A DNA stretch of 64,000 nt from Lactobacillus sp. LL6 (GCF_007570935.1 NZ_VLLR01000001.1:1488001-1552000), one strand, 5' to 3'. Counted from the stretch's first letter, positions 48,907 through 58,199 are shown. Program-made: numbers and translations. The notes: generated by a model from the sequence alone, not told the origin.

Positions 48907-49003
48907 TATTTTCACCTCCTTTGCGAATAACATTAATTATATCATCTGTCAATGTATGTTACAATATAGTTATGAATCACTTTAATAACAAGGAGTAAAT
49001 TAT

Positions 49004-49474
49004 ATGTCAATGAATATAAGAAGAGATAAAATAAAAGATGCAGTTTATGAGAGAAGATATGTTTATAGCACCCACTATCATTTAATCTGGTGTACTAAAT
49101 ATCGCAACCAGATATTTAAGGACCAAAAATTAGCTGATGAAATGAAAGAGCTGCTTGTGCAAATTGCCCAAGACAATGACATTCTTATTGAAAAAATGGA
49201 GGTAATGCCCGAGCATATTCATCTGCTTATTTCGTTCAAGCCGTATAAAGCTGCTTCCAGCGTTATCAAGGCACTAAAAGGCAGAAGCGCATTTTTATTC
49301 TTCCAAAATCATCCAGAAATAAAGAAATCACAGATGTGGGGCGGACACCTGTGGTCTTCAAGCTATTATTTTGGCACTGTAGGCAATATGTCAAAGGAAG
49401 TAGTGGAAAAGTACATCAATGATCAAATATATAATGCCCAGAAAGAAAAAAAGCCCTATCCATCCACCCATTAA
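49004..49474 (+). CDS. tnpA: Y1 (HUH) transposase TnpA of IS200/IS605 family
   Basis: 156 residues. Opens with YSTHYHLIWCTKYRN, followed by the HUH motif EHIHLLI (about 67-73) and a C-terminal helix with Tyr in VVEKYINDQ (about 130), the likely nucleophile. It cuts and rejoins single-stranded DNA at subterminal hairpins. Intact, so the element may still move. Divergent from tnpB with 97 bp between starts. Confidence 0.93.
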   Translation: MSMNIRRDKIKDAVYERRYVYSTHYHLIWCTKYRNQIFKDQKLADEMKELLVQIAQDNDILIEKMEVMPEHIHLLISFKPYKAASSVIKALKGRSAFLFFQNHPEIKKSQMWGGHLWSSSYYFGTVGNMSKEVVEKYINDQIYNAQKEKKPYPSTH

Positions 49475-49486
49475 AAATAGGTGGAT
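49462..49486. repeat. Subterminal hairpin, tnpA side of the IS
   Basis: Arms ATCCACC and GGTGGAT around an AT-rich loop, overlapping the tnpA stop region; just outside, GCCC and GGGC also pair. Confidence 0.75.
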
Positions 49487-49493
49487 TTCCGGG

Positions 49494-49904
49494 CAAATTT
49501 CATTAAATCAATTAGACTCTAGTAGCAATCTAGTTGTCATTGAATATGGCACTAATGATGCTTCAAGTGGATGGGGTGTAAGTCTTAAAAATTATTCTAA
49601 TAATTTACAAAGTATGATTGATTATATCAGTCCTCAAAAGTGCATTATTGTTGGACCTTTTCCACCTGATCCAAATAATTTTGAAATTAACCAATTTTAT
49701 CAAAACATTGCAGATTTTAATCAAGCTGCCAAACATATTGCTAAGCAAAATCATATTCCATTCATTAATATGATCTCTGCTTTTTCTGGTTTATCTGATA
49801 TTTCTTCTTACTACCAAGCAGATGGTCAACACTTAACTGATAAAGGCAACGAGCTTTTAGTCAAAACTATAGCCCCAACAATTTTATCTAAACTAAAAGA
49901 CTAG
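49494..49904 (+). pseudogene. GDSL/SGNH hydrolase, C-terminal part
   Basis: Codes about 136 residues: QISLNQLD..., block III EYGTNDASSGW and block V DGQHLTDKGN with the catalytic Asp and His. Together with 47157-47324 it completes an SGNH esterase. As it stands it has no own start and is cut off from its Ser nucleophile, so it should be inactive. Ends in a bidirectional terminator. Confidence 0.88.
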
Positions 49905-49924
49905 CTTTCATGCTAGTCTTTTAG
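49893..49924. terminator. Bidirectional terminator
   Basis: CTAAAAGACTAGC...GCTAGTCTTTTAG; both flanking stop codons lie within the arms. Confidence 0.85.
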
Positions 49925-50742
49925 TCTCTTCCTAAATAATTTGACTGTCTACCAAACCATTTTTTATTTAATTTTTCTAACTTGCCATTCTTTTGTAATT
50001 GACCTAAAGCATAGTTAATTTTCTTACGCAGTGTTTTATCGCCCTTGCGCATCCCTACTGCAAAATAATCTGCTGGAACCTTGTCATTAATAATCACTCG
50101 ATACGCATTTTTATTTGCTTGATGAGCAATATAATAATTAGCATACACTTCGTCTAAAAGTATTCCTTGAATACGATTAGCATTCAAATCTAAGAAAGAA
50201 TTTGGCACCTGATCATACAAAACTGCTTTTTTTGCATGAAGTACATTTTGCTTTCCTTCATACCATTGTTCAGCAGTAGACCCTGTCTGCATACCAAGTT
50301 CTTTAGTTTTCATCTGCTTAAAATTATGAATATTACTGTCACGTTTAACTACGAGAACCTGTCGATTTTTTAAATAAGGTCTACTAAACATAACTTTTTC
50401 TTCACGCTCTGGTGTAATACTATAGCCATTCCAAATTAAGTCAATTGTACCGTTACGAAGTTCAGTTGCATTCATTGACCAATCAATAGTTTGAAAACTA
50501 ACCCTAATGCCATATTGCTTAAAGACTTCTCTTGCCAAATCAACATCATAACCTGCAAGTTGACCATTTTTTTGAGAAAAACCCATCGGTACAAAAGAAT
50601 CATCTAGCCCAACCACTACAGTTTTCTTTTTGATAATTTTATTCCAACTATCTTGAGTATTAGCTTCTTTTTGTACACTGCTGCATCCTGCAAGACCTAA
50701 AGATACTAATATTAGAGATAATAAAAGTATAATTTTCTTCAT
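49921..50742 (-). CDS. Amino-acid ABC transporter substrate-binding lipoprotein (family 3, probably cyst(e)ine)
   Basis: 273 residues. Lipoprotein signal with lipobox LGLAGC (Cys about 20), then family 3 solute-binding domain (VVVGLDDSFVPMGF, GYDVDLAREVFKQYGI, GTIDLIWNGYSITPERE). Polar amino-acid class. Third gene of the permease-ATPase-binding protein operon behind a tandem T-box that I read as cysteine-specific, so cystine or cysteine is the likely ligand (inference). Confidence 0.85.
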   Translation of the reverse strand: MKKIILLLSLILVSLGLAGCSSVQKEANTQDSWNKIIKKKTVVVGLDDSFVPMGFSQKNGQLAGYDVDLAREVFKQYGIRVSFQTIDWSMNATELRNGTIDLIWNGYSITPEREEKVMFSRPYLKNRQVLVVKRDSNIHNFKQMKTKELGMQTGSTAEQWYEGKQNVLHAKKAVLYDQVPNSFLDLNANRIQGILLDEVYANYYIAHQANKNAYRVIINDKVPADYFAVGMRKGDKTLRKKINYALGQLQKNGKLEKLNKKWFGRQSNYLGRD

Positions 50743-50744
50743 GA

Positions 50745-51365
50745 CTATCCCTCGCTTAGTGGTTTAACCTTTAATACTTGGTCAGCAACATTATTTGCAA
50801 AAGTTAAATCGTGAGTAATAATTACTTGAGTCAATCCGGTCTTTTTTAAGTTCAAAATCATTTTTTCAACTTCTTTTCTTAAAGTTGGATCAAGAGCACT
50901 AGTTGGTTCATCATAGCAAAGAATTTTTGGCTTCATTGCCAGTGCTCTTGCAATTGCAATTCGCTGCTTTTGGCCCCCAGATAATTGATATGGGTATTGT
51001 TTTTCATGTCCCATCATTTGCAAAGTTTTTAATAATTGTTCTGCTTCTTTATCGGCTTCTTGTTCAGTTTTCTTTAAAACAAGCCTAGGTGCTAAAGTAA
51101 TATTTTGCATCACACTTAAATTAGGAAATAAATTATAATCTTGAAAAACTACTCCAACTTTACCTGAATCATAACTTTTTCCATCAATTAAAATTTCACC
51201 ACTGTCTTTAGTTTCTAGTCCGGCAATAATCCGAAGCAAAGTAGTTTTACCGGCACCAGATGGACCAACAATTGTTAAAATTTCACCATCTTGCAATGTA
51301 AAAGAAATATTTTTTAAAATTTCACGTCCATTAAACGCTTTACATAAATCTTTAACTTCTAACAT
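50745..51365 (-). CDS. Amino-acid ABC transporter ATP-binding protein
   Basis: 206 residues, shorter than the usual about 240 for GlnQ-type ATPases. Walker A GPSGAGKTT (about 34-42), signature LSGGQKQRIAIARALA, Walker B ILCYDEPTSALD, switch His in IITHDL all present; only the C-terminal extension and some loops are shorter. Two bp before the binding-protein gene. Confidence 0.9.
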   Translation of the reverse strand: MLEVKDLCKAFNGREILKNISFTLQDGEILTIVGPSGAGKTTLLRIIAGLETKDSGEILIDGKSYDSGKVGVVFQDYNLFPNLSVMQNITLAPRLVLKKTEQEADKEAEQLLKTLQMMGHEKQYPYQLSGGQKQRIAIARALAMKPKILCYDEPTSALDPTLRKEVEKMILNLKKTGLTQVIITHDLTFANNVADQVLKVKPLSEG

Positions 51366-51376
51366 GTTTTTTACCT

Positions 51377-52018
51377 CTACTTATAATAACTAAAGTGCTT
51401 TTCTACTTTCTTTTGTAAAAATGCACACCCACTAATCAAAAGCAGATAAATAGCTCCCACAATTACTAAAGGAACTAAGGTTACATCCCTTGCCATTGCT
51501 ACATTTCCGGCTCTAAGTAAATCTCCCAAGCCAATTACATAAACCAAAGATGAATCCTTGACTAAATTAATAACTTCATTTCCAATTGATGGTAATACAA
51601 TTTTTATCACCTGGGGAATAATAATGTGAGTCATCGTTTGAAAACGGCTCAACCGCAAAACTTGTGCTGCTTCAAATTGGTCTTCGCTAATCGACTGCAA
51701 TCCTCCTCTAAAAATTTCAGCAAAATATGCAGCATAATTAAGTACAAATGCTAAAAGTGCAGCTTGATAACGCGGAAAAACAATATGCAAAATTGGCAAA
51801 CCATAGAATACAAATATTAGTTGCAGTAATAATGGTGTTCCACGCATTATCCAAACATAAAATTCTACTAACCATTTAACAGGTTTGATTTTACTCATTT
51901 CTCCCAAAGCAACCAAAACTCCTAATGGCATTGCCAATACTAAAGTCCAAAAGAAAACCTTTAATGTCATCCAAACTCCAGCCAAAAGTGCCGGCATAAT
52001 CTGCATAATATATTCCAT
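51377..52018 (-). CDS. Amino-acid ABC transporter permease
   Basis: 213 residues from the ATG at 52018, which has AGGTGG upstream; a GTG at 52027 overlaps that site. Five helices, with the polar amino-acid permease signature MRGTPLLLQLIFVFYGLP and EAA-like loop EAAQVLRLSRFQTMTHIIIP. First coding gene of the operon, right after the second terminator of the tandem T-box leader. Confidence 0.9.
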   Translation of the reverse strand: MEYIMQIMPALLAGVWMTLKVFFWTLVLAMPLGVLVALGEMSKIKPVKWLVEFYVWIMRGTPLLLQLIFVFYGLPILHIVFPRYQAALLAFVLNYAAYFAEIFRGGLQSISEDQFEAAQVLRLSRFQTMTHIIIPQVIKIVLPSIGNEVINLVKDSSLVYVIGLGDLLRAGNVAMARDVTLVPLVIVGAIYLLLISGCAFLQKKVEKHFSYYK

Positions 52019-52043
52019 AAATTCCACCTACTTTTTTCAATAA

Positions 52044-52072
52044 AAAAGTCCTCTTGAAGTTAATCAAGAGGA
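52044..52072 (-). terminator. Second T-box terminator
   Basis: Hairpin GTCCTCTTGATTAACTTCAAGAGGAC followed by a T run on the minus strand. Confidence 0.9.
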
Positions 52073-52143
52073 CGTAAAATTGCGTGTTCCCACCTCGTGT
52101 TCACAGCTAGCTCACACTAGACTGTCTCACTAGGTTTACTAAC

Positions 52144-52180
52144 AAAAAACGCCTTCCTAGACACATAGTCTAAGAGGGCG
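52144..52180 (-). terminator. First T-box terminator
   Basis: CGCCCTCTTAGAC...GTCTAGGAAGGCG (with mismatches) followed by a T run on the minus strand. Confidence 0.88.
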
Positions 52181-52453
52181 AATTATTCCGCGGTTCCACC
52201 TCATATTTACAGCTGATTCACATCAAACTGCCTTAATAAGTTTGTTAATAAACCTATAGCTGTAACGGGCTACCCGGACTGCTCTACTGTTTTTTCAAGG
52301 AGTCAACTCACAGATGTGATTCATCCACGCCGTTATCTCATTTCCACCATCAAAGACTCTCTATTAGCGGTCAGTGAATTACTAGTTCTGTTCCAAGTTG
52401 TTTTAATATTCTTCAATATTATCCGATAGCACCATCTTTGTCAATAATTTTAC

Positions 52454-54748
52454 TTACTTTTTAACATAAGTTTGCTTATCTACATCAAGAAGAGGACTCT
52501 TTTCGCCAGTATAAATAATGTCCAACTTATACATCGCACGTGAAGTTATCGTATAAACTAATTGAGTTTCATCAAGTTTATGATAATTCTTTTTAGAAGC
52601 ATCCCACATAATTACTGAATCAAATTCTAAACCCTTAGCAAGATAAGAAGGAACTACTATAGTTCCAGGTACTAGACGCTGATTGGCAGTTGCAATTAAA
52701 GTAACCTTTTCACCGTGCTCTTTTAATTGTTCACTAACTTCTCTTGCACTGGCTAAATCTTTAGTAATAATAGCAGTAGTTTGCTTATTTTTATTATTAT
52801 CATTTAAAATTTGCACTGCTACATTAATTGCTTGTTCATCATTTGCTCTTCCCCAAACTGCAGGTTTTGGACCACGACGATTGAAGGATTCAATTTTTTC
52901 ACCTTCACGCAAAATTTGCTTAGTAAAGTCTGTAATTTCTTTAGTTGAACGATATGATTTAGTTAGTTGCACTACATCCGTTTTTTCAGGATCAAACAAA
53001 CCAGAAATTTGTTTTAAAAGACTGCGGCTTTCATCTTTAGTAAAAATCGCTTGATTCAAATCTCCTAACATTGTGAACTTAGCTCGGGGAAAGTTAAACT
53101 TAAGATATGCTAATTGGAAAGGAGTATAATCTTGAATTTCATCAATGAAGGCATAACGCATTTCATAATTAGTTCTACGTCCTATTACTAAATCATAAAG
53201 ATATAGGTAAGCAGAAACATCATTCATATGAATATCATGCTGTTTAAAACCTTCTTTAACTTCTTCAACATGTTTATCCCATGCTGTTTCAGAAATTCCC
53301 CACTTACTTAAATCAGTCATCTTTGGAACGGCACGTAAAAAGCGCAAGTATTGAGCACGCATATTAATAAATTGATTACGATTAATTCTTTGATTAACCT
53401 TTTTCAATTCTTTAACAACAATTTTTCTGCCTAAAAATTTTTCTTCTTCAGTTTCTGAAGAAAATTCTTGATCTGGACGGTCATACAAATTGTTCAATTC
53501 TTCTTTACTTAAACCTTCAATTGTTTCAGATACCCATTTTTTCTTTACTTCTGGAGCAATCTTACGATTAAGCAACTTAACTAATTCTTCACGAGTTGCA
53601 TCAATTCTATTAGCTAATTTGTAATTATCATTGAAAGAATAGTATATTTCTTTGATTTTTTCTTTATCAAAATATGGCTTTTTCTTATCGCGGAAATAAA
53701 TATTCTTAAATACCATTCCTCGCTTATTTAAATGTTTAGCATAGCGAGTAACTAAGTTAAAGAAGTTAACAGAATCCTTAAAGGCCCCAATTGTTGTATC
53801 TGCTGTTTTATCTTCAAATTGTTTAAAAAGATTTTCAACATTCATTCCCGGTAAACGTCTGGATACAAATTGCCAATAAGTCATTTGAACCATGTTTTGC
53901 TCACCCATTTCAGGTAACACATTCTTGATATAATCATTAAACAACTGATTAGGACTAAACATGATTACATCACTAGAAGTTAAATTACCACGATAGCGAT
54001 ACAATAAATAAGCAATTCTTTGTAAAATTGCACTTGTCTTTCCAGAACCAGCTGCTCCTTGGACAAATAACAAGTCAGCACTAGTATTACGAATAATTTT
54101 ATTTTGTTCTTGCTGAATCGTGGTTACAATTGACTTCATTTGGGTGCTTGATTTTTCAGATAAAGCTTCTAAAAGCATCTGATCTCCAATAGATTCATTG
54201 GTATCAAACATGTTGATAATTTTACCATTTTCAATCATAAATTGACGTTTTTTAGTCATGTCAACTGTTACTTCTCCAGCTGGTGAATTATAAGTAACAT
54301 TGCCAAGTTTTCCATCGTAATAAATTGAAGAAATTGGAGCACGCCAATCATAAACCAAAAAATGATCCTCAGTATCCGCAAAAGATCCTAACCCAATATA
54401 AATTGTTTCTGGTTTTGAACCTTTTTCAGTAAAATCTACTCGTGCAAAGTATGGTTTCTTTTCTAAACGTTCAATTGTATCAAGTTGCTTTGCAGAATGC
54501 TGCCAAGCATGTTCACGCTCGCTTAAGAGTTGCTGTTGCTGGTGAATAGATAGGGCTGTTTCCATTGAAGTAGAATATCCATCATAGTCAAGTTTCACAT
54601 CATCAAAGAAATGAGAATTAAGATCCCGTGCTTCACCTTCTGCTGATTTAATCGATTTTTTAAGTTCTTTTTCTTTATTTTCAATAAGACCCATTACATA
54701 ATCAAGATGGGATTGTTCATATTGTTCTTCACTTGTTTTTTCAGTCAT
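52454..54748 (-). CDS. helD: HelD-like UvrD-family helicase (RNA polymerase recycling factor)
   Basis: 764 residues from the ATG at 54748 (AAGGTGA upstream). An N-terminal coiled coil (about 10-60) is followed by an SF1 helicase core: Walker A FVQGAAGSGKTSAILQRI (about 230), YAFIDEIQDYTPFQL (motif II), QLTKSYRSTKEI (motif IV-like), and EFDSVIMWD. In Bacillus, HelD releases stalled RNA polymerase from DNA using ATP. Single gene. Confidence 0.88.
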   Translation of the reverse strand: MTEKTSEEQYEQSHLDYVMGLIENKEKELKKSIKSAEGEARDLNSHFFDDVKLDYDGYSTSMETALSIHQQQQLLSEREHAWQHSAKQLDTIERLEKKPYFARVDFTEKGSKPETIYIGLGSFADTEDHFLVYDWRAPISSIYYDGKLGNVTYNSPAGEVTVDMTKKRQFMIENGKIINMFDTNESIGDQMLLEALSEKSSTQMKSIVTTIQQEQNKIIRNTSADLLFVQGAAGSGKTSAILQRIAYLLYRYRGNLTSSDVIMFSPNQLFNDYIKNVLPEMGEQNMVQMTYWQFVSRRLPGMNVENLFKQFEDKTADTTIGAFKDSVNFFNLVTRYAKHLNKRGMVFKNIYFRDKKKPYFDKEKIKEIYYSFNDNYKLANRIDATREELVKLLNRKIAPEVKKKWVSETIEGLSKEELNNLYDRPDQEFSSETEEEKFLGRKIVVKELKKVNQRINRNQFINMRAQYLRFLRAVPKMTDLSKWGISETAWDKHVEEVKEGFKQHDIHMNDVSAYLYLYDLVIGRRTNYEMRYAFIDEIQDYTPFQLAYLKFNFPRAKFTMLGDLNQAIFTKDESRSLLKQISGLFDPEKTDVVQLTKSYRSTKEITDFTKQILREGEKIESFNRRGPKPAVWGRANDEQAINVAVQILNDNNKNKQTTAIITKDLASAREVSEQLKEHGEKVTLIATANQRLVPGTIVVPSYLAKGLEFDSVIMWDASKKNYHKLDETQLVYTITSRAMYKLDIIYTGEKSPLLDVDKQTYVKK

Positions 54749-54900
54749 ATTGTCACCTTCCAAAAAAAGCTTGTATAATATTTTATCATTATTTACGTTG
54801 CCATCCTACTGTTTAACACTTTGCTAACAAAACATAAGCAAATATTTATAAAAATTTCACTATTTAGGTTTATAATTCTAAAAATGGAGTTGATAAAAAT

Positions 54901-55593
54901 ATGAAATCATTTTTCCGTTTTTTGAGGAATCTTTTATTTTTACTAGTTTTAGCATTTGGAATTTGGACTTATAACAATGACGCAAATGTTAGAACTGCAA
55001 CCAATGATTCTTTTACTACTTTAAATACTAGAATCAAGCAAATTTTTACAACGGGAGATTTAAATCTTCCCAAATTTAACAATTCAGCAACTAATTCAAA
55101 TAATAAACAAAGTTCTATTGAAGAAAAAACAAGTACCAAAAATTCTGGTAGCTGGGCTAAGGCTGAGGCTAACGTGTATATAAATATAAAAAATAATCCT
55201 CAGTTACGCTCTGCCACAATTGATGCAATAAATGCTTGGAATAGAACTGGAGCTTTTACTTTTAGAGAAACAAATGATAAATCAAATGCTCAAATTACAG
55301 TAAGTGTAATTGATGATAGCTCCACAAGTGCTGCCGGAGTTACTTCAACTACTTATAATCCTGTTACAGGGCACTTATTAAAAGCAAGAGTGCACCTTAA
55401 TCGCTATTATCTTCAGAATAACTGGTATGGTTATAGTGATAGCCGCATTATTAATACTGCTGAACATGAGTTAGGGCACGCCATTGGCCTAGATCATAAT
55501 AATGGCGTTTCAGTTATGTATCCTAAAGGTTCTATCTATACTATTCAGCCTCGCGATATCACTGCTGTTAAAAAAATCTATCAAGAAAGCTAA
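54901..55593 (+). CDS. Matrixin-type (M10A) zinc metalloprotease, membrane-anchored
   Basis: 230 residues. N-terminal membrane segment (about 8-23), a Ser/Asn-rich linker (about 55-85), then a catalytic domain with EHELGHAIGLDHNN (about 186-199), the HExxHxxGxxH zinc site, followed by the Met-turn VSVMYP. It acts outside the membrane. Substrate unknown. Single gene with terminator at 55604-55633. Confidence 0.88.
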   Translation: MKSFFRFLRNLLFLLVLAFGIWTYNNDANVRTATNDSFTTLNTRIKQIFTTGDLNLPKFNNSATNSNNKQSSIEEKTSTKNSGSWAKAEANVYINIKNNPQLRSATIDAINAWNRTGAFTFRETNDKSNAQITVSVIDDSSTSAAGVTSTTYNPVTGHLLKARVHLNRYYLQNNWYGYSDSRIINTAEHELGHAIGLDHNNGVSVMYPKGSIYTIQPRDITAVKKIYQES

Positions 55594-55603
55594 TTTTCAT
55601 TTT

Positions 55604-55633
55604 CAATCACTTCCATTACAATAGAAGTGATTG
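55604..55633 (+). terminator. Terminator of the metalloprotease gene
   Basis: CAATCACTTC...GAAGTGATTG then TTTTTATTT. Confidence 0.85.
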
Positions 55634-55654
55634 TTTTTATTTAAGGAGAAAACT

Positions 55655-56305
55655 ATGAAAAAAATATATATTGTTCGTCACGGACAAACTTTCATTAACC
55701 GCTATAATAAGATGCAAGGATGGTGCGATACTCCTTTAACCACTCTGGGAGTTGAAGGAGCTGAAGAAGCTGGAAAAAATTTAGCCCAAATTCCATTTGA
55801 TATTGCTATTTCAAGTGATTTAAAACGTGCTAGTGATACTTGTGAATTAATCATGAAGCACAATGTAAATAAAAATGAATTGCAACACATTGCTAGTCCA
55901 TTTTTCCGTGAACAATTTTATGGCTATTTTGAAGGAATGGAATCTGAAATGGCTTGGCGAATGATTGGCGGACCACATGGATATGATGACCGTCATAAAA
56001 TGCTTAAAGAAGAGCGGATTGACACTATTAAAAATTGGATCAAAGAAGCTGATCCTTACCATGAAGCAGAAAACGCTCAAGAATATTGGGAGCGAGTTGA
56101 CCAAGGATTCAGAATGATTAGTGAACTTGATGGGGCAGAAAATATTTTACTTGTTACTCATGGCTTTACTATTCGTAGTATTGTTGATCATTATGGAAGT
56201 GACATTGATATTAGTCAAGGACCACGTAATGCTTCAATTACCATTATGACTATGAATGATAACGGTAAAATGAAAATTACCTCTTATAACAAAATGCATG
56301 TATAA
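55655..56305 (+). CDS. Histidine phosphatase (phosphoglycerate mutase superfamily)
   Basis: 216 residues from the ATG at 55655 (AAGGAG upstream); a longer in-frame start at 55631 has no ribosome site. Catalytic motif VRHGQT (about 6-11) and second His in LLVTHGFTIRS. Probably a broad small-molecule or sugar phosphatase, not glycolytic mutase. Single gene. Confidence 0.88.
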   Translation: MKKIYIVRHGQTFINRYNKMQGWCDTPLTTLGVEGAEEAGKNLAQIPFDIAISSDLKRASDTCELIMKHNVNKNELQHIASPFFREQFYGYFEGMESEMAWRMIGGPHGYDDRHKMLKEERIDTIKNWIKEADPYHEAENAQEYWERVDQGFRMISELDGAENILLVTHGFTIRSIVDHYGSDIDISQGPRNASITIMTMNDNGKMKITSYNKMHV

Positions 56306-56307
56306 AC

Positions 56308-56336
56308 AAAAATCTCGGCAATAGCCGAGATTTTTT
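56308..56336. terminator. Bidirectional terminator
   Basis: AAAATCTCGGC-AATA-GCCGAGATTTTTT, between the phosphatase and the convergent FtsX-type permease gene. Confidence 0.9.
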
Positions 56337-58188
56337 AGTCTTTTTCTAATACAATTCCTTCATACAGCTTAACTGTAATTAAGTAATAAAGGAAATATAG
56401 TACTAAGAATATAGTGAATGGAATCCAAATTTTATCATATGGATTAGAAAGCAAGCTCTTAAAGAACTGTAATCCAAATAATACATCTACAATTCCTAAA
56501 ATTGCAGGAAGTGCAAACAATACCCCTATTTCCTGGGAAATAGATTTCTTAAGTAATTTCTTTTGCGTTCCCATTTTCCATAACATCTTATAACGTGGCT
56601 TATCAGCACCTGCTCCTGATAAAACTTTAAACATTAGTGTGGAAGCAAGCATTGCCAAAAATGCAATTCCTAAGAAAAATCCCATAAATTCAAATCCAGA
56701 AGCAATCATTAAGACAGGACGATATGAACCTGACTTAGTTCCAGTTAATAATATATCTTTCATCTCTGAACTTATATTTTGTGGAAGAGCAGCTTGTTGC
56801 AAGCTTTCTATATTATTAAAATTCTTCTTAAAGTCATTTACCAAGAGTAAATCAACTTGCTCCTCTTTAAATTTTAAACTGTTAAATTCTTTTTGAGAAA
56901 CTATTTTTAAGTCTGCATCAAAAGATACTGGCAGTAAACTTAATAATCCTCGTTGCAAACTATAACGTTTTACCTCATCTTTTTGATTTAAGTTTTTAGT
57001 AGTTAAAGTAATTGTAGTATATGATGGCGTTGCTTCTTTCATATTATAATTTTGAATTTTGATTTTATCTTTATCAATTTCATTACTGCTTACATATACT
57101 ATTTGCTTGTCATCAGTTCCTTTTTGCTTTTGAGTTAAAACTTTATAATCGAGTGTTGTCTTTTGTTGAACATTAACTTCTTTCAATTTTTTATCAACAG
57201 TTTTATTTTTATTAAATAAAACTACATCATAATAATTCGCCTTCATAGTTTGGTCAGTTAGATTACTAAAGTTAAGTCCAACAGTAATTGCACCCAGTGC
57301 CAAAGCAAAAAGCAAAGAAACAACTGTTAAAATTCGATTGTAATCGTGAATTCTGAATTTTAATTGACCAAGTGTAAATACACGAAGTTTTTTATAAGAA
57401 AAAGTGTGTTGTCTTTCTAAAAATGCAATAGCAGTAGTTGATAAAGATGCAAATAAGAAGTAAGAACCTAAAGTAATGGTTACAAAACCAATAAAGATTG
57501 AATTAGTCTTCAATTCCTTATAATTAGCCATTGACCAATATCCTAGTGCTAAAAGAACAATACCACTAATTGCTTCAATTCCGCGCCATACTGGATGTTT
57601 AGCTAATTTAACAGGTGTCTGATCTTCATGAACTAAATCAATTACCTTGGTTTTACGTAATTTAATACTGTTCCAAATTGCAGCTAAAAAGAATAAAATC
57701 ACGAAGAATACTAAAGTCCAAATAAGAGCTGGAATATAAATACCAACAAATTTTGATATTTTTAAGCCAAGTTGATTAACTAAAAGAGTTGAAACCCCTT
57801 GTGTTAAGAAAATACCAATAATTTCTCCTAACATAGTTGCTAAAATACCAATAATTAAAGTTTCAGTAAAAATCAATCGACCAATCTTAGAATTGCGTGC
57901 CCCAAGCATCATGTATATTCCATAGTCATGCTTACGCATACTTAATAAAAAGCTATTGGCATAGACTACATAGACCAAAGTAATTAAAGATAGCAATACA
58001 ATTCCTACACCAAATACAATTTGGGTTGTTTGAAAAGCGATGACTAAATTTTTCTTCAGAAAACTTGGATTAAGTGCCAAAGTCAAAAACATGTAGAAAA
58101 CAGCCGCCGATAAAGTCAACCCTGAAAACAAGACCGCATAGTCTTTAAAACGACTTTTTAGTCCTGTAAAAGAAAGTTTCCACAACAT
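56335..58188 (-). CDS. BceB-like ABC transporter permease (FtsX domain)
   Basis: 617 residues. About ten helices, one FtsX domain near the N-terminus (about 15-180) and one at the C-terminus, with a large extracellular loop of about 200 residues (about 310-500), the layout of bacitracin/peptide-resistance transporters (BceB, VraG). It pairs with the ATPase 11 bp upstream. No histidine kinase or response regulator lies nearby, unlike typical Bce modules. Confidence 0.85.
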   Translation of the reverse strand: MLWKLSFTGLKSRFKDYAVLFSGLTLSAAVFYMFLTLALNPSFLKKNLVIAFQTTQIVFGVGIVLLSLITLVYVVYANSFLLSMRKHDYGIYMMLGARNSKIGRLIFTETLIIGILATMLGEIIGIFLTQGVSTLLVNQLGLKISKFVGIYIPALIWTLVFFVILFFLAAIWNSIKLRKTKVIDLVHEDQTPVKLAKHPVWRGIEAISGIVLLALGYWSMANYKELKTNSIFIGFVTITLGSYFLFASLSTTAIAFLERQHTFSYKKLRVFTLGQLKFRIHDYNRILTVVSLLFALALGAITVGLNFSNLTDQTMKANYYDVVLFNKNKTVDKKLKEVNVQQKTTLDYKVLTQKQKGTDDKQIVYVSSNEIDKDKIKIQNYNMKEATPSYTTITLTTKNLNQKDEVKRYSLQRGLLSLLPVSFDADLKIVSQKEFNSLKFKEEQVDLLLVNDFKKNFNNIESLQQAALPQNISSEMKDILLTGTKSGSYRPVLMIASGFEFMGFFLGIAFLAMLASTLMFKVLSGAGADKPRYKMLWKMGTQKKLLKKSISQEIGVLFALPAILGIVDVLFGLQFFKSLLSNPYDKIWIPFTIFLVLYFLYYLITVKLYEGIVLEKD

Positions 58189-58199
58189 ATTTTTCCTCC

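Larger units (their letters stand above)
47325..49493. mobile_element. IS200/IS605-family insertion sequence (IS605 type, divergent tnpA and tnpB)
   Basis: About 2.17 kb between the two halves of the GDSL gene; exact borders are uncertain by a few bases because CAA occurs at both junctions. It carries tnpB (minus) and tnpA (plus), divergent as in IS605. Subterminal hairpins lie at 47327-47346, 47359-47383 and 49462-49486. There are no terminal inverted repeats and no target duplication, as expected for single-strand HUH transposition. Removing it restores the GDSL frame. Confidence 0.9.
52040..52440 (-). promoter_or_regulatory. Tandem T-box leader (probably cysteine-specific) of the amino-acid ABC operon
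   Basis: Upstream unit: stem I begins AGAGAGTC (near 52360), a TGT triplet (52310-52312) is the candidate specifier, and the T-box reads GGTGGAACCGCGG (52188-52200). TGGA would pair with a U discriminator; the tRNA-Cys here (4317-4387) has U. Downstream unit: a second T-box-like element GAGGTGGGAACACG (52083-52096) with its own terminator, preceded by a segment similar to the one before the first T-box but without a stem I. So transcription faces two terminators in series. Confidence 0.85.

Noticed and set aside
52040-52180. Second T-box unit as an independent regulatory RNA for a missing gene
   Set aside because: No ORF lies between the two terminators and no stem I precedes the second unit; it is a duplicated part of one leader.
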